Notes: generated by a model from the sequence alone, not told the origin. Shown: positions 36,101-44,815, counted from the first letter of the stretch. The stretch: DNA of 64,000 nucleotides from an uncultured Saprospiraceae bacterium (GCA_938045585.1 CALIAU010000002.1:62001-126000), one strand, 5' to 3'. A program made the numbers and translations.

Positions 36101-37168
36101 ATTATTCCCTGAGATTGTAACTGGATTTCCATCGTCTAGCCAATCACAAACACTCGTTATATTACAAATCGAAAGATTTGGGTTGTTTTCTATAGACAAG
36201 CTACTACTCAAATCTGCATCGGCTAAGCCGCTTATATCATTTAGTAGAGCATTATTTTCTATGATTAAATTATTATTGTTAAGAGACGTAAGACCTGAAA
36301 TACTTTGCAATGCCGGATTGCCTGAAATCGTAAGAGAACCAGCGTAAATATTATTTAGACCACTTATCTGTTGTAGGCTGGCATTATCCTTAATCTCCAT
36401 TGTATTGGCATTCATATTAAGTTCTCCTATATCAAGAAGACTGGAATTATTGTTTATCCTAAGAATGTTAAATGACGAATTTTCATTAAGACTAAACATA
36501 CTTGTTAAATTGTCATTATGGTTTACATTTATATTTCCTATAAATTCAGCCATACCAAAACCAGTAATTGTAGTCAGCGCATCGTTATTTAGAATATTAA
36601 TGGAGGCAACATCCCACAGCGATTGAAATCCATGAATTGTTTGCAAGGAAGGATTATCTTTTATCCAAACAAATTCACCTGTTATATCTACCATTCCAAA
36701 TCCATCTATACTCGTAAGTGCAGCATTATTTACAATCCTAACAGTTCCCATATCTGCGCCATCCGTAAATCCTGATATTGAACTTATCAGATCATTATTT
36801 AAGATCTCTACAGGTCCATCGTAATACATGAATTGATCTAAATTCAAAAGATTATCATTATCATCGATGATTAAATTAGGCGCGATGTTCAATAACATAT
36901 CTATTCCTGTAGTATTTGTAATACTCGTTCCAGAAATTGTAATAGGCTCAGAAGTTTCCCATATCTGATCTGCTAAAGGACTTAAATCTGTGATATCAGG
37001 TCCAATAAATTGTATCTCCACACTGAAGTAATTACAACCAGAATAATTCGTCGTGAAATCATCCACCTCTTGTTGTGTTGTAATTATTACATCTGAAGTT
37101 GGACATTGTGCAAGGATTGCATGTGTAAATAATAATAATAAAGTAGTTAGTAATATTAAATTCCGCAT
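33113..37168 (-). CDS. Giant T9SS type-A surface protein with LRR-like head and Ig-like repeats
   Basis: 1351 residues. Signal peptide 1-20 (MRNLILLTTLLLLFTHAILA). Residues ~20-370 are a leucine-rich, receptor-L-domain-like head with repeating I-x-x-N-x-x-L-x-x-I-x-G-F units and a Cys-containing cap. From ~375 to ~1265 run about ten or eleven Ig/PKD-type modules of 75-90 residues, recognisable by TYxWDNGLGN, Y-x-V-x-x-TDANGC and S-V-DAGxGYxSYxWSTG phrases; two alternating subtypes are visible. The last ~80 residues (VAIYPNPVNDILVVE...ARKKFVKL) are the T9SS type-A sorting domain. Many Ca- or adhesin-like T9SS proteins look like this. Role inferred: adhesion or matrix binding. Probably in one message with the lipoprotein downstream. 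Confidence 0.85.
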   Translation of the reverse strand: MRNLILLTTLLLLFTHAILAQCPTSDVIITTQQEVDDFTTNYSGCNYFSVEIQFIGPDITDLSPLADQIWETSEPITISGTSITNTTGIDMLLNIAPNLIIDDNDNLLNLDQFMYYDGPVEILNNDLISSISGFTDGADMGTVRIVNNAALTSIDGFGMVDITGEFVWIKDNPSLQTIHGFQSLWDVASINILNNDALTTITGFGMAEFIGNINVNHNDNLTSMFSLNENSSFNILRINNNSSLLDIGELNMNANTMEIKDNASLQQISGLNNIYAGSLTISGNPALQSISGLTSLNNNNLIIENNALLNDISGLADADLSSSLSIENNPNLSICNITSVCDWLDDGNPVTISGNNAGCANVNEVLDACGLISCSLIIEAAADNLSICEGESANLSVTSIGEIGMVTYQWDTGQSGANLVVSPTVTTTYEVIGTDEFLCMDTSEITIVVNSPPSPMISGASAICAAGGSSVLDAGAGYTSYLWSTGATSQSITVTSAGLYAVEVIDANNCFGIAEFEVEEFPDPIVEIETTASEICVGGSATLEALPFAGTAPYTFAWDQGLGTGAIHTVSPTTNTTYTVIATDANGCSTSNIITLSVSTSGGMTVEIESNPSSLCVGESSDLTALVSGGTQNFNFAWDNGLGNSSTHTVSPMLSTSYTVVVTDAGNCIAEASINIQVDDLPNPIITGNNSICAGQFTTLDAGDGYSSYNWSTGESSQTITVSQAGIFSVDVEDGNSCIGTAEIEVTVNAGPDILISATEEFICEGQEVELEAIGINAASPFSVSWDNGLGNGPIQSVSPYQTTTYTATLIDANSCETSSQITLFVSGEMDLEIAAASTTLCYGESTNLSAVLSGGLSGYTYIWNNGLGNSATHEVSPTETTNYTLTVEDAYECTVSAVVTIEVIPELNPVINGNLVLCAGESSVLDAGEGYSTYVWNNGEDSQIIEVTEAGMYSVELIDENGCTASAEVEVVVNDELLPVIVGLSSICSGESTTLDAGIGFTNYMWSTGDTSQTIEVSTAGIYSVQVDNGATCSGDDSFELIVNQSPVATASSTGPYCDGSDIQLSVEAFQNYTWTGPNNFFSDVQNPILITAGTSAAGNYTVVVQDANGCSAESSIDVIVNPNPIPVAMNTGPYCVGDNIELTVDDAVSYAWTGPDGFSSNQQNPTINDAALINSGQYFVEVEDINGCTGEVDVNITVNENPVIEIVEIGDSLVAQVMNGEGPFTFLWSSGDTTQSIAFIFENHEVIVSDINGCTATALFIVTSTSDINTSEVAIYPNPVNDILVVESSEVNALKANILISNINGAKVLESQFIQDKEMINVSILAPGVYVVHILNAKGSLARKKFVKL

Positions 37169-37365
37169 GATTCTAGATTTATAGGTGTTAGGTATTCTTG
37201 TATTGATATTACATAGCTATATAACCAAATTCATTACTATTTAATTATAAAAACATACAACTAATAAGATGAAGCCCTATTAATCCATATATGTCATGTG
37301 TTAAATAAAGCTTGGCTTTGTTAATGGAGCTATTTCACAATAGAATGTGTTAAATTTTTAGACGA

Positions 37366-37719
37366 CTAGGCATTAAATGAGGTGCCACATCCACATGATT
37401 CTGTTGCATTAGGATTATTGAAGACAAAGCCGCGGTTGTTAAGACCTTCGTGCCAATCTATTTCCATGCCTATTAAATAGATACCATGGGATTTTTCTAA
37501 AAAGACTTTCATGCCTTCCAGAGCGAAGACCTGATCTTTATCTTTTTGCGTATCAAATCCGAGGATATAGGTAAAACCAGAACAGCCACCACCTTTAACG
37601 CCTACACGTAGGCCATATTCCTCGCCCACATTTTGTTCATCACGTATACGACGTAATTGTTTCAATGCGGATGCAGTAATCTGAATGGGTGCTTTTGTTT
37701 CTACTATTGGATCTGTCAT
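37366..37719 (-). CDS. HesB/IscA-family iron-sulphur carrier
   Basis: 117 residues. The three conserved Cys are present: GGGCSGFTY and the C-terminal ESCGCGTSF (C-x(60-65)-C-G-C pattern). A-type carriers accept Fe-S clusters from the scaffold IscU or SufU and pass them to target proteins; whether this is IscA, SufA or ErpA cannot be resolved. The ITASALKQLRRI start is typical. No suf or isc genes are adjacent; hscB lies 17 kb away. A -7 element sits 18 bases upstream of the start. Confidence 0.9.
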   Translation of the reverse strand: MTDPIVETKAPIQITASALKQLRRIRDEQNVGEEYGLRVGVKGGGCSGFTYILGFDTQKDKDQVFALEGMKVFLEKSHGIYLIGMEIDWHEGLNNRGFVFNNPNATESCGCGTSFNA

Positions 37720-37736
37720 ACAATTTCTTTCTTTTG

Positions 37737-37744
37737 CAAAATTA
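37737..37744 (-). promoter_or_regulatory. -7 promoter element for the IscA-type gene
   Basis: TAATTTTG on the minus strand matches TAnnTTTG exactly, ending 18 bases before the ATG at 37719. No -33 element could be assigned. Confidence 0.5.
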
Positions 37745-37887
37745 AGAGATATCCATGAAAAATTCTTGTTTAATCTCTAATTTATAGCTCGGAAGTGTAT
37801 CCTTATGGGATTCCTCCTGTATTATTACTAGTAAACAAAGTAATATGGCATTCAGTTTCGTAATTTCAGGCTTTTATTTGTAAAAAG

Positions 37888-38427
37888 ATGGAGAACCAAG
37901 ATAACCAAATGATTTTTGAACTTGTGAAGGTCTTACTGATCTGTGCAGTGTTCGCAGCTACTGTGTTTTTTGCTTTTAGAAAGTACTTAGAATCTAAGAT
38001 TCAGTTATTAAACTTAAAACGGCAGACGAGTTATTCTAAGGAAGGAACACCCATGAAGTTGCTTGCCTACGAGCGACTCACATTGTTTTGTGAGCGTATT
38101 TCAATACCAAACCTAGTTATGCGGTTGGGTAGAAAGAATATGCGCGGGGAGGAATTGCTGAATGCAATGATGATTGCTATTCATCAAGAATATGATCACA
38201 ATCTCACGCAACAAATATATGTTTCGGAGAATCTATGGAAGATTGTCACCCTTGCAAAAAACGAAACGCTCCAACTCATTTCTGAACTATCAGAAAAAAT
38301 AGACCCCAATCAAGATTACAAACATACAGGAAATCAGATAATTGCATACCGATCTAAGTGGCCAAAAAATCCGCTAGAAACTGCAAAGTCTGCTATCCGT
38401 AATGAAGCACGATTAATAATCCCATAA
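37888..38427 (+). CDS. Bacteroidota conserved membrane-anchored protein of unknown function
   Basis: 179 residues. One N-terminal membrane segment at about 10-29 (FELVKVLLICAVFAATVFFAF) is followed by a coiled-coil-prone, helical cytoplasmic domain with an L-L-A-Y-E-R-L-T-L-F motif near 55-64 and a final R-N-E-A-R-L-I-I-P. I recognise this as a family found widely in Bacteroidota without assigned function (possibly DUF7935; not verifiable here). Its TAATGA stop overlaps the start of the downstream 5'-nucleotidase-type gene by one base, so translation is coupled. Confidence 0.7.
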   Translation: MENQDNQMIFELVKVLLICAVFAATVFFAFRKYLESKIQLLNLKRQTSYSKEGTPMKLLAYERLTLFCERISIPNLVMRLGRKNMRGEELLNAMMIAIHQEYDHNLTQQIYVSENLWKIVTLAKNETLQLISELSEKIDPNQDYKHTGNQIIAYRSKWPKNPLETAKSAIRNEARLIIP

Positions 38428-39176
38428 TGAAAAAACAAGTAATTTTTTTAAGTATTCTCTGTACAGTTCTATGGAGTTGTTCTTCTTCAAAGACATATAT
38501 CAGTGATTTAGATCCGGGTACAACAGAGGTGGGAACAGCATATGCTGAGGATGCAGCGATTGCCCAATTGATTGCACCCTATAAAAAAGAAGTGAGTGCA
38601 CAAATGAACGAGGTAATAGGGACCTTAGAGAAAAAACTATCTAAAAGAAGACCCAACTCTAACCTTGGAAACTGGTTTGCAGATGTTCTAAAAGACGAGG
38701 CAGAAGTTATCTATACATCTAAGGTGGACTTTGCCTTGCAAAATTATGGGGGTATACGTATTCCTGGACTATCTGCAGGTGAAATTACGGTAGGGAATAT
38801 ATTTGAGTTGATGCCCTTTGATAATAAGCTCCTTATCTTAGAATGTGATGGAGGCACTATAAAAAAGTTAACTGATCGTATTGCTGAAAAAGGAGGCTGG
38901 CCTCTTAGTGATGGATTAAGTTTTACAATAGTCGAACAACATTCTGAAGATGTCATGATCAACGGAGAGCCATTGGACTTGCAAGCGACCTATGTGGCCG
39001 CCATTCCGGATTATATTGCAAACGGTGGAGATAATTGTGAGTTTCTTGAGGGTATGAAGCGTTTTGACACAGAGATGTATGTGCGCGATATTGTAATTAC
39101 GCATCTTAGAAAGGAATACGCAGAGGGCGTAGTCCAGGCAGCTAATACAGCTAAACGCATCAAAACCAAACAATAG
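38427..39176 (+). CDS. 5'-nucleotidase C-terminal domain lipoprotein
   Basis: 249 residues. Lipoprotein signal with a lipidated Cys at 18 (ILCTVLWSC). The rest matches the UshA-type 5'-nucleotidase C-terminal (substrate-binding) domain: SNLGNWFADVL, DFALQNYGGIRIPGL, VGNIFELMPFDNKL, IPDYIANGGDNCEFLEG. In fused enzymes the two Phe/aromatic residues of this domain stack the nucleobase. The metallophosphatase half is missing but is encoded by the next gene, 21 bases downstream. Together they would make the two-domain enzyme in reversed order. Confidence 0.88.
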   Translation: MKKQVIFLSILCTVLWSCSSSKTYISDLDPGTTEVGTAYAEDAAIAQLIAPYKKEVSAQMNEVIGTLEKKLSKRRPNSNLGNWFADVLKDEAEVIYTSKVDFALQNYGGIRIPGLSAGEITVGNIFELMPFDNKLLILECDGGTIKKLTDRIAEKGGWPLSDGLSFTIVEQHSEDVMINGEPLDLQATYVAAIPDYIANGGDNCEFLEGMKRFDTEMYVRDIVITHLRKEYAEGVVQAANTAKRIKTKQ

Positions 39177-39197
39177 AGTTCTAAAAGAAACGAAGCT

Positions 39198-40115
39198 ATG
39201 ACTATAACTAGACGTCGATTTATTGAAAATAGCCTGATTGCAGGAGTAGGTTTAAGCAGTGGCCTTATAGGCAAAAACGCGGATAAGAGTCTGCCTAAGC
39301 TTACTATTCTCCATACGAACGATGTCCATAGTCGTATAGAGCCCTTTCCTATGGATGGGGGAAGAAATCAGGGATTAGGAGGTGCTGCAAGAAGAGCAGC
39401 TTTAATAAAAAAGATACGTGCTGAAGAAAACAATGTGCTTCTACTCGATTCAGGAGATATCTTTCAGGGAACCCCCTATTTTAATTTTTTTGGAGGTGAA
39501 TTAGAGATTAAACTCATGTCAGAAATGGGTTACGATTTAGCGACTATTGGCAATCATGATTTTGATGGTGGCATAGATGGATTAGACAAACAACTTCCGC
39601 ATGCAAATTTTGATTTTGTAAGTGCAAATTACGATTTCAGTAATACTGTTCTAAATGGTAAAGTAAAGTCGCACAAAATTTTCATGAAGAACGGTCTGAA
39701 AGTGGGTGTGTTTGGTTTGGGAATAGAGCTGCGTAGTCTTGTTCCAAAAGAACTCTTTAAAGAAACAAGATATAATGATCCACTTGTTTATGGTCAACGT
39801 ATAGCGACCCAATTAAAACAGGATGAACAATGTGATCTTGTGATATGTTTGTCTCACCTCGGTTATCAGTATAGAGATAATAAAGTATCTGATGTCATTC
39901 TTGCTCAAAACACATCTGATATCGACATAATTCTGGGAGGACACACGCACACATTTATGAGTAAGCCAGACATTCGCAGAAACAAAAAAGGCGATGAAGT
40001 GATCATCAATCAAGTTGGTTGGGCAGGAATTATGTTAGGTCGCTTAGACATAGAATTTGAACATGCGAAAACAGGAAAATGCATTTCTTGTAAAAACTCT
40101 TTAATCAATTCTTGA
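39198..40115 (+). CDS. Metallophosphatase (5'-nucleotidase N-terminal type), Tat-exported
   Basis: 305 residues. A twin-arginine-like signal T-R-R-R-F-I-E-N-S precedes the mature domain. All metallophosphatase motifs are present: H-T-N-D-V-H (DxH), DSGDIFQGT, GNHDFD, CLSHLG, GGHTHTF. This is the catalytic dimetal half of UshA-like 5'-nucleotidases. The C-terminal substrate-binding domain is encoded separately by the preceding gene. Tat export, rather than Sec, implies folding with metal before secretion. A gene-free stretch and then dnaA follow. Confidence 0.92.
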   Translation: MTITRRRFIENSLIAGVGLSSGLIGKNADKSLPKLTILHTNDVHSRIEPFPMDGGRNQGLGGAARRAALIKKIRAEENNVLLLDSGDIFQGTPYFNFFGGELEIKLMSEMGYDLATIGNHDFDGGIDGLDKQLPHANFDFVSANYDFSNTVLNGKVKSHKIFMKNGLKVGVFGLGIELRSLVPKELFKETRYNDPLVYGQRIATQLKQDEQCDLVICLSHLGYQYRDNKVSDVILAQNTSDIDIILGGHTHTFMSKPDIRRNKKGDEVIINQVGWAGIMLGRLDIEFEHAKTGKCISCKNSLINS

Positions 40116-40437
40116 CTCTTTCCTTAAGGAGTTATAAATTATAAGAAAATATAACATGTAATTCCCTATTCCACAGCAAGTTAAACTCATAAAAAAAAGA
40201 AGGGTAAGAACTTGATTTTCAAAGAATTACAGCACTAAAAATTATTTAGAAGAAAAGCTTTCTGATATTTTTTTTGGTCAGTTTTTTTTCCAAAATTTGT
40301 TTGCATCTGCAATTAAGCAGAACAACTTTCACCCAGAAACTCGGATCCCATATTTTTTTTATTTGTCTTGAAAGAAGGACAAACAATCCCGAACCTTTGA
40401 ACAAAACGAAATTCCTGAACATTTTTAACAGTAAAGA
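40116..40437. other. dnaA upstream region, no gene
   Basis: 322 bases, very AT-rich with several A- and T-tracts (for example near 40188 and 40268), which would ease melting. A search for DnaA boxes (TTATCCACA and near variants) gives only one weak candidate, TATTCCACA at 40167-40175. No TAnnTTTG promoter element was found. The sequence alone neither supports nor excludes a replication origin. Confidence 0.35.
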
Positions 40438-41847
40438 GTGAAAAAATCTATGGTGACAGAACACGAAGCCTATTGGTCAGAGTGTCTAAAAATCATTCAA
40501 AAAAATATAAATGACCAAAGTTTTAAAACTTGGTTTGAGCCTATTAAATCTGTAAAATTTGAAAACAATGCTTTAACAATACAAGTACCAAATAAATTTT
40601 TCTACGAATACATAGAAGAGAATTTTATAAGTGAGCTAAAACAAGCAATCAACTTAGTACTTGGAAAAAAGGTAAAGTTAGAATATAAGATAGTGGTAGA
40701 AAACCACAGAGAATTATCTAGCTCACTTCCTAAGAAAAAAAGCGGATCAGAAATTACAAGCGATGTTATAAAGAATCCATTTGTGATTCCAGGCATAAAA
40801 AAGTTTAGAGTTGACTCTAACCTAAACCCAAAATATACCTTTGATAGCTATATAGAAGGAGACTGTAATAAACTTGCGCGCGCTGCTGGTTTAGCAATTG
40901 CTAAAAAGCCTGGAGGTACCGCATTTAATCCTCTTGTAATTTACGGCAACGTAGGTTTAGGTAAAACACATCTTGCACAAGCGATAGGAAATGAAATTTT
41001 GAATAATCTTGGTAAGAAGAACGTCTTGTATATCACTACAGAACGATTTACAAACCAAATTATCCAAGCCATCAAGAATAATTCGATTAATGACTTCTTG
41101 TACTATTACCAGCACATTGATACACTCATCGTAGATGACATTCAGTTTCTAGCCAATAAGAATAAAACACAAGAAATCTTCTTCAACATCTTTAATCAGA
41201 TGCACCAGAGTGGTAAGCAGATCATATTGACCTCTGACAAGCCTCCAAAAGATCTTCAGGGAATGGAAGATAGACTGATCAATAGATTTAAGTGGGGACT
41301 TTGTGCTGATTTGCAGGAGCCTGATTATGAAACGCGTTTTGCCATCTTGGATGAAAAGATTAAAAAGAACGATGTCAGTATTCCTGCTGATGTAAAAGAA
41401 TACATCTGTTATAACATTGAGGATAACATCCGTGAACTAGAAGGTGTCATCGTTACTCTTGTTGCACAGAGTACTTTGAATAACAAAACAGTGAATACGG
41501 ATTTAGCAAAAGAAGTTATTGAGCAGTTTGTAAGTAGATCAAGCAAAGAGATATCCGTAAACAATATAAAGAAATTAGTAGCTGAACATTTTGAACTGCC
41601 TGTAGAGAAATTACAGGGTAAAACGCGTAAGCGTTCGATTGTAATAGCACGTCAATTATCTATGTATTTAGCAAAGAATTTTACAAACAGTTCTTTGAAG
41701 AGCATAGGGAATGATTTTGGAGGAAGGGATCATAGTACAGTAATATATTCTTTGAAAGCAGTACAGGATCTTATGGATACAGATGCATTATTTAAGGATA
41801 CCGTTAGCACTTTGGAGAAGAAGGTACAGATGAGCTTAAAAACTTAG
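40438..41847 (+). CDS. dnaA: Chromosomal replication initiator DnaA
   Basis: 469 residues from the GTG at 40438; an ATG at 40450 gives a form four residues shorter and is a plausible alternative. Domain I (about 5-85: EAYWSECLKIIQKNINDQSFKTWFEPI), a short linker, the AAA+ domain III with Walker A GNVGLGKTHLAQAIGN, Walker B LIVDDIQFL, and the C-terminal DNA-binding domain with the DnaA signature GGRDHSTVIYSLKAV are all intact. DnaA binds DnaA boxes at oriC, unwinds DNA and loads DnaB. Neighbours are not the classical dnaN/recF set; this is often so in Bacteroidota. Confidence 0.97.
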   Translation: MKKSMVTEHEAYWSECLKIIQKNINDQSFKTWFEPIKSVKFENNALTIQVPNKFFYEYIEENFISELKQAINLVLGKKVKLEYKIVVENHRELSSSLPKKKSGSEITSDVIKNPFVIPGIKKFRVDSNLNPKYTFDSYIEGDCNKLARAAGLAIAKKPGGTAFNPLVIYGNVGLGKTHLAQAIGNEILNNLGKKNVLYITTERFTNQIIQAIKNNSINDFLYYYQHIDTLIVDDIQFLANKNKTQEIFFNIFNQMHQSGKQIILTSDKPPKDLQGMEDRLINRFKWGLCADLQEPDYETRFAILDEKIKKNDVSIPADVKEYICYNIEDNIRELEGVIVTLVAQSTLNNKTVNTDLAKEVIEQFVSRSSKEISVNNIKKLVAEHFELPVEKLQGKTRKRSIVIARQLSMYLAKNFTNSSLKSIGNDFGGRDHSTVIYSLKAVQDLMDTDALFKDTVSTLEKKVQMSLKT

Positions 41848-41910
41848 AGGCAACAGCTATTATTATGTATATCCCTGTTTGTATTGTCATTTAAAATTTA
41901 AACATTTATT

Positions 41911-42282
41911 ATGAACATTATAGACAGTTCACAAATGCCAAAGAGTAATGGGCATTATTCCATGTGTATAGAACATAATGGTACATTGTATACTGCCGGC
42001 CAATTACCGATTGATCCAGAAACGGAGGCCATCCCAGAAAGTATCGAGGACCAAACCCAATTGGTACTCGAGAAAATAGAAACCATAATACAGGCTGCCG
42101 GCAGTAGCAAAGATCAAATAATTCAGATGCGACTTTATGTGTCTGACATTTCTTTATGGTCGCGTATAAATGCTGTATATGCAGAATTTTTTGGAGATCA
42201 CAAACCTGTCCGTGCAGTCATACCCACACGTGAGTTACATTATGGCTGCCTCATAGAAGTAGAAGCCCTAGCCGCAAAATAA
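41911..42282 (+). CDS. RidA-family imine/enamine deaminase
   Basis: 123 residues. The RidA pattern is clear: H-N-G-T-L-Y-T-A-G-Q-L-P-I-D near the N-terminus, then QTQLVLEKIETIIQAAGSSKDQII, VSDISLWSRINAVYAEFFGDHKPVRAVIPTREL, and LIEVEALA. The Arg in P-V-R-A typical of the catalytic site is present. RidA hydrolyses the reactive 2-aminoacrylate/enamine intermediates released by PLP-dependent dehydratases. It is seven bases upstream of a threonine dehydratase-like gene, a functionally matched neighbour. Confidence 0.92.
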   Translation: MNIIDSSQMPKSNGHYSMCIEHNGTLYTAGQLPIDPETEAIPESIEDQTQLVLEKIETIIQAAGSSKDQIIQMRLYVSDISLWSRINAVYAEFFGDHKPVRAVIPTRELHYGCLIEVEALAAK

Positions 42283-42289
42283 TGCACCC

Positions 42290-43222
42290 ATGCTGTACAA
42301 AAAAGAACTCGAAGAAGCACATTTTAGAATAAGCCCTTACATACACAGAACGGAAGTTTTACAGTCGCAACTCATTAATGCAATTGCTGGTTGCGAGGTA
42401 TTTTTTAAGTGCGAGAATTTTCAAAGAATGGGCGCTTTTAAGATGCGTGGTGCATGTAATGCCATTCTCCAATTGACGGAAGAAGAACGAGCACAGGGTG
42501 TAATCACACATTCGTCTGGAAATATGGCGCAGGCAGTTTCGCTAGCCGCACGTAGCCTAGGCGTAAAAGCGTATATCGTAATGCCATCCAATGCTCCTGA
42601 TGTGAAGAAGGCGGCGGTAAGAGATTATGGAGGAGAGGTTACAGAATGTATTCCGACGATAGAAGAACGTGAAAAAGCGACACAGAGAATTATTGATAGA
42701 ACGGGAGCTTCATTTATACACCCATCAAATGATCTACAAGTTATTCTAGGGCAGGCGACGGCTGCTAAGGAATTACTTATAGATTATACGGAGATAGACA
42801 CAGTTCTAGCGCCAGTGGGTGGTGGAGGTCTCCTTGCAGGAACAGCTCTTGCATGTATGCATAGAGCTGTGGACTGTATGGGGGGCGAGCCGATGGAGGC
42901 AGACGATGCGTACCGATCCTTGATGAGTGGTAAAATTGAAAAAAATGATACCGCAGAAACCATTGCAGATGGGCTAAGGACACATCTTGGCCATATCAAC
43001 TTCCCTATAATTCAAGAGCATGTAAAAGAAATTATCCGTGTGGAGGAAAATGAAATTATCCATGCCATGCGACTCATCTGGGAACGCATGAAAATAATTA
43101 TAGAACCCTCTTGTGCAGTACCTTTTGCAGCAGTTCTAAAAGAGCCGACTAAATTTAAAGATAGAAAGGTGGGTATTATAATAACGGGAGGGAATGTAGA
43201 TTTAAGCAAGCTGCCCTTTTAA
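42290..43222 (+). CDS. PLP-dependent threonine/serine dehydratase (biosynthetic or serine racemase type)
   Basis: 310 residues. PLP fold type II: the Schiff-base Lys in FQRMGAFKMRGACNAI, the Asn in SSGNMAQAVSLAA contacting PLP, and the phosphate-binding glycine loop VGGGGLLAG. The length and the lack of a C-terminal ACT regulatory domain suggest a catabolic-type threonine dehydratase (TdcB-like) or a serine racemase; the two cannot be separated on sequence. Its 2-aminoacrylate/2-aminocrotonate products are RidA substrates, consistent with the preceding gene. Convergent with obgE, whose stop lies one base beyond. Confidence 0.9.
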   Translation: MLYKKELEEAHFRISPYIHRTEVLQSQLINAIAGCEVFFKCENFQRMGAFKMRGACNAILQLTEEERAQGVITHSSGNMAQAVSLAARSLGVKAYIVMPSNAPDVKKAAVRDYGGEVTECIPTIEEREKATQRIIDRTGASFIHPSNDLQVILGQATAAKELLIDYTEIDTVLAPVGGGGLLAGTALACMHRAVDCMGGEPMEADDAYRSLMSGKIEKNDTAETIADGLRTHLGHINFPIIQEHVKEIIRVEENEIIHAMRLIWERMKIIIEPSCAVPFAAVLKEPTKFKDRKVGIIITGGNVDLSKLPF

Positions 43223-43223
43223 A

Positions 43224-44228
43224 TTACATCACTTCAGTTTGCAGAGACTTCCATATCAAGTCTTTTAATTCGGTCAGTCCTTTTCCTGCAACAGATGAAA
43301 TAAATAGATGCGGTGGCAGATTATCAGTCAGATCTGATTCTAACAAGTCTTGCATTTCCTCATCCAGCATATCAGATTTTGTAATCGCTAATAGTCTATC
43401 TTTATGCAATAATTCAGGATTGAATTTTTCTAATTCTCCTAATAAGATATGATATTCTTTAGAAATATTTTCTGCATCTGCTGGCACCATAAATAGTAAT
43501 AAAGAATTTCTTTCGATATGTTTCAGGAAACGAAATCCAAGTCCCTTCCCTTTGTGCGCTCCCTCTATTATTCCTGGAATATCTGCCATAATGAACGACC
43601 GATGGTCTCTGTAGGGGACAATGCCTAAGTTAGGGACGAGCGTAGTAAACGCATAAGAGGCAATTTTTGGCTTTGCTGCAGAGATAGATGCGAGTAAGGT
43701 AGACTTTCCTGCATTAGGGAAACCTACAAGACCCACATCAGCAAGTACTTTAAGCTCCAGTATTTTCCAGTCCTCCATTCCTTCTTCTCCTGTTTGCGCA
43801 AACCTAGGTGTTTGATGTGTGGCAGATTTGAAATGTGTATTTCCTAAACCTCCTCTACCCCCTGGCATCAAGATGATTTCTTCCCCATCTTTTGTTATCT
43901 CAAAAAGTACTTCTGCAGATTCCACATTTCGTGCGACGGTTCCTAAGGGAACATCCAAGATTATATCTTCTCCATTTGCACCTGTTTTCATAGACCCTCG
44001 TCCTATGTCTCCATTCGATGCTTTAATGTGCTTCCTATATTTTAAATGCAAGAGAGTCCAAAGTTGTTTGTTGCCTCTCAAAATGATATGACCGCCTCTA
44101 CCTCCATCACCACCGTCTGGACCACCTTTCGAAGTGGTCTTATCTCTATGTAAATGCATAGAACCCGCTCCTCCGTCGCCAGATTTGAAGAATATTTTTA
44201 CGTAATCTATGAAGTTGGAATCAGCCAA
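43224..44228 (-). CDS. obgE: Obg-family GTPase (CgtA)
   Basis: 334 residues. The glycine-rich Obg fold (1-160: [39 protein letters not shown]) is followed by the G domain with Walker [24 protein letters not shown] (G1), [10 protein letters not shown] (G3) and TKSD (G4), with ISSVAGKG (G5). There is no C-terminal OCT domain. ObgE is an essential ribosome-assembly GTPase. It sits 11 bases downstream of adk on the same strand, so the two are likely co-transcribed. Confidence 0.96.
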   Translation of the reverse strand: MADSNFIDYVKIFFKSGDGGAGSMHLHRDKTTSKGGPDGGDGGRGGHIILRGNKQLWTLLHLKYRKHIKASNGDIGRGSMKTGANGEDIILDVPLGTVARNVESAEVLFEITKDGEEIILMPGGRGGLGNTHFKSATHQTPRFAQTGEEGMEDWKILELKVLADVGLVGFPNAGKSTLLASISAAKPKIASYAFTTLVPNLGIVPYRDHRSFIMADIPGIIEGAHKGKGLGFRFLKHIERNSLLLFMVPADAENISKEYHILLGELEKFNPELLHKDRLLAITKSDMLDEEMQDLLESDLTDNLPPHLFISSVAGKGLTELKDLIWKSLQTEVM

Positions 44229-44239
44229 GGTACTAGGTG

Positions 44240-44815
44240 CTAAAGAAGTGAATCAATAGCTGTAGAAAGACGTGTAAAAATTTCTTCTAAACTACCCACT
44301 CCATCTACGGTATGTGATTTGTTTTGTTCTTTGTAGTAACCAAAAACAGGACTTGTTTCTTCTTCGTATACAGCTATACGTTTTCTAATCACTTCTTCAT
44401 TACTATCATCTGGTCTACCAGAAGTCTCCCCTCTTTTGAGTAAGCGTTTGACAAGTTCTTCATCTTCTACATTCAGCGCTATCAGTCCGGTAATAGTTTG
44501 ATCTTTGGATTTCATAAATACATCCAAGGCCTCACATTGAGGAATAGTTCTGGGGAAACCATCTAGGAGATATCCTGCTACATCTGGATTTGCATTAATT
44601 TTATTTTCAAGCATGCCAATAGTAATTTCATCTGGCACTAATTTACCCTGGTTCATATACTCTTTGGCCTTAATACCAAGTGGTGTATTGTTTCCTATTT
44701 CATATCGAAAAAGATCTCCTGTAGAAATATGCAGAAGATTATACTTCTCCATTAAGTTCTTTGCCTGTGTTCCTTTACCACTTCCCGGGGGTCCAAATAA
44801 AATTAAGTTTGTCAT
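44240..44815 (-). CDS. adk: Adenylate kinase
   Basis: 191 residues from the ATG at 44815 ([17 protein letters not shown]), the usual family start; a longer frame from 44878 adds 21 residues that do not fit. The P-loop [10 protein letters not shown], the AMP-binding region [18 protein letters not shown] (the D-G-F-P-R-T signature) and a short LID ([14 protein letters not shown]) without the Zn-binding Cys of long-form enzymes are visible. It equilibrates ATP, ADP and AMP. Followed by obgE. Confidence 0.96.
   Translation of the reverse strand: MTNLILFGPPGSGKGTQAKNLMEKYNLLHISTGDLFRYEIGNNTPLGIKAKEYMNQGKLVPDEITIGMLENKINANPDVAGYLLDGFPRTIPQCEALDVFMKSKDQTITGLIALNVEDEELVKRLLKRGETSGRPDDSNEEVIRKRIAVYEEETSPVFGYYKEQNKSHTVDGVGSLEEIFTRLSTAIDSLL

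Noticed and set aside
33252-36626. Several plus-strand frames of 60-140 residues inside the giant T9SS gene
   Set aside because: Antisense shadows of the repetitive gene; no signal peptide or family match.
40167-40175. Weak DnaA box TATTCCACA
   Set aside because: Two mismatches to TTATCCACA and no cluster of further boxes nearby; not reported as an origin.
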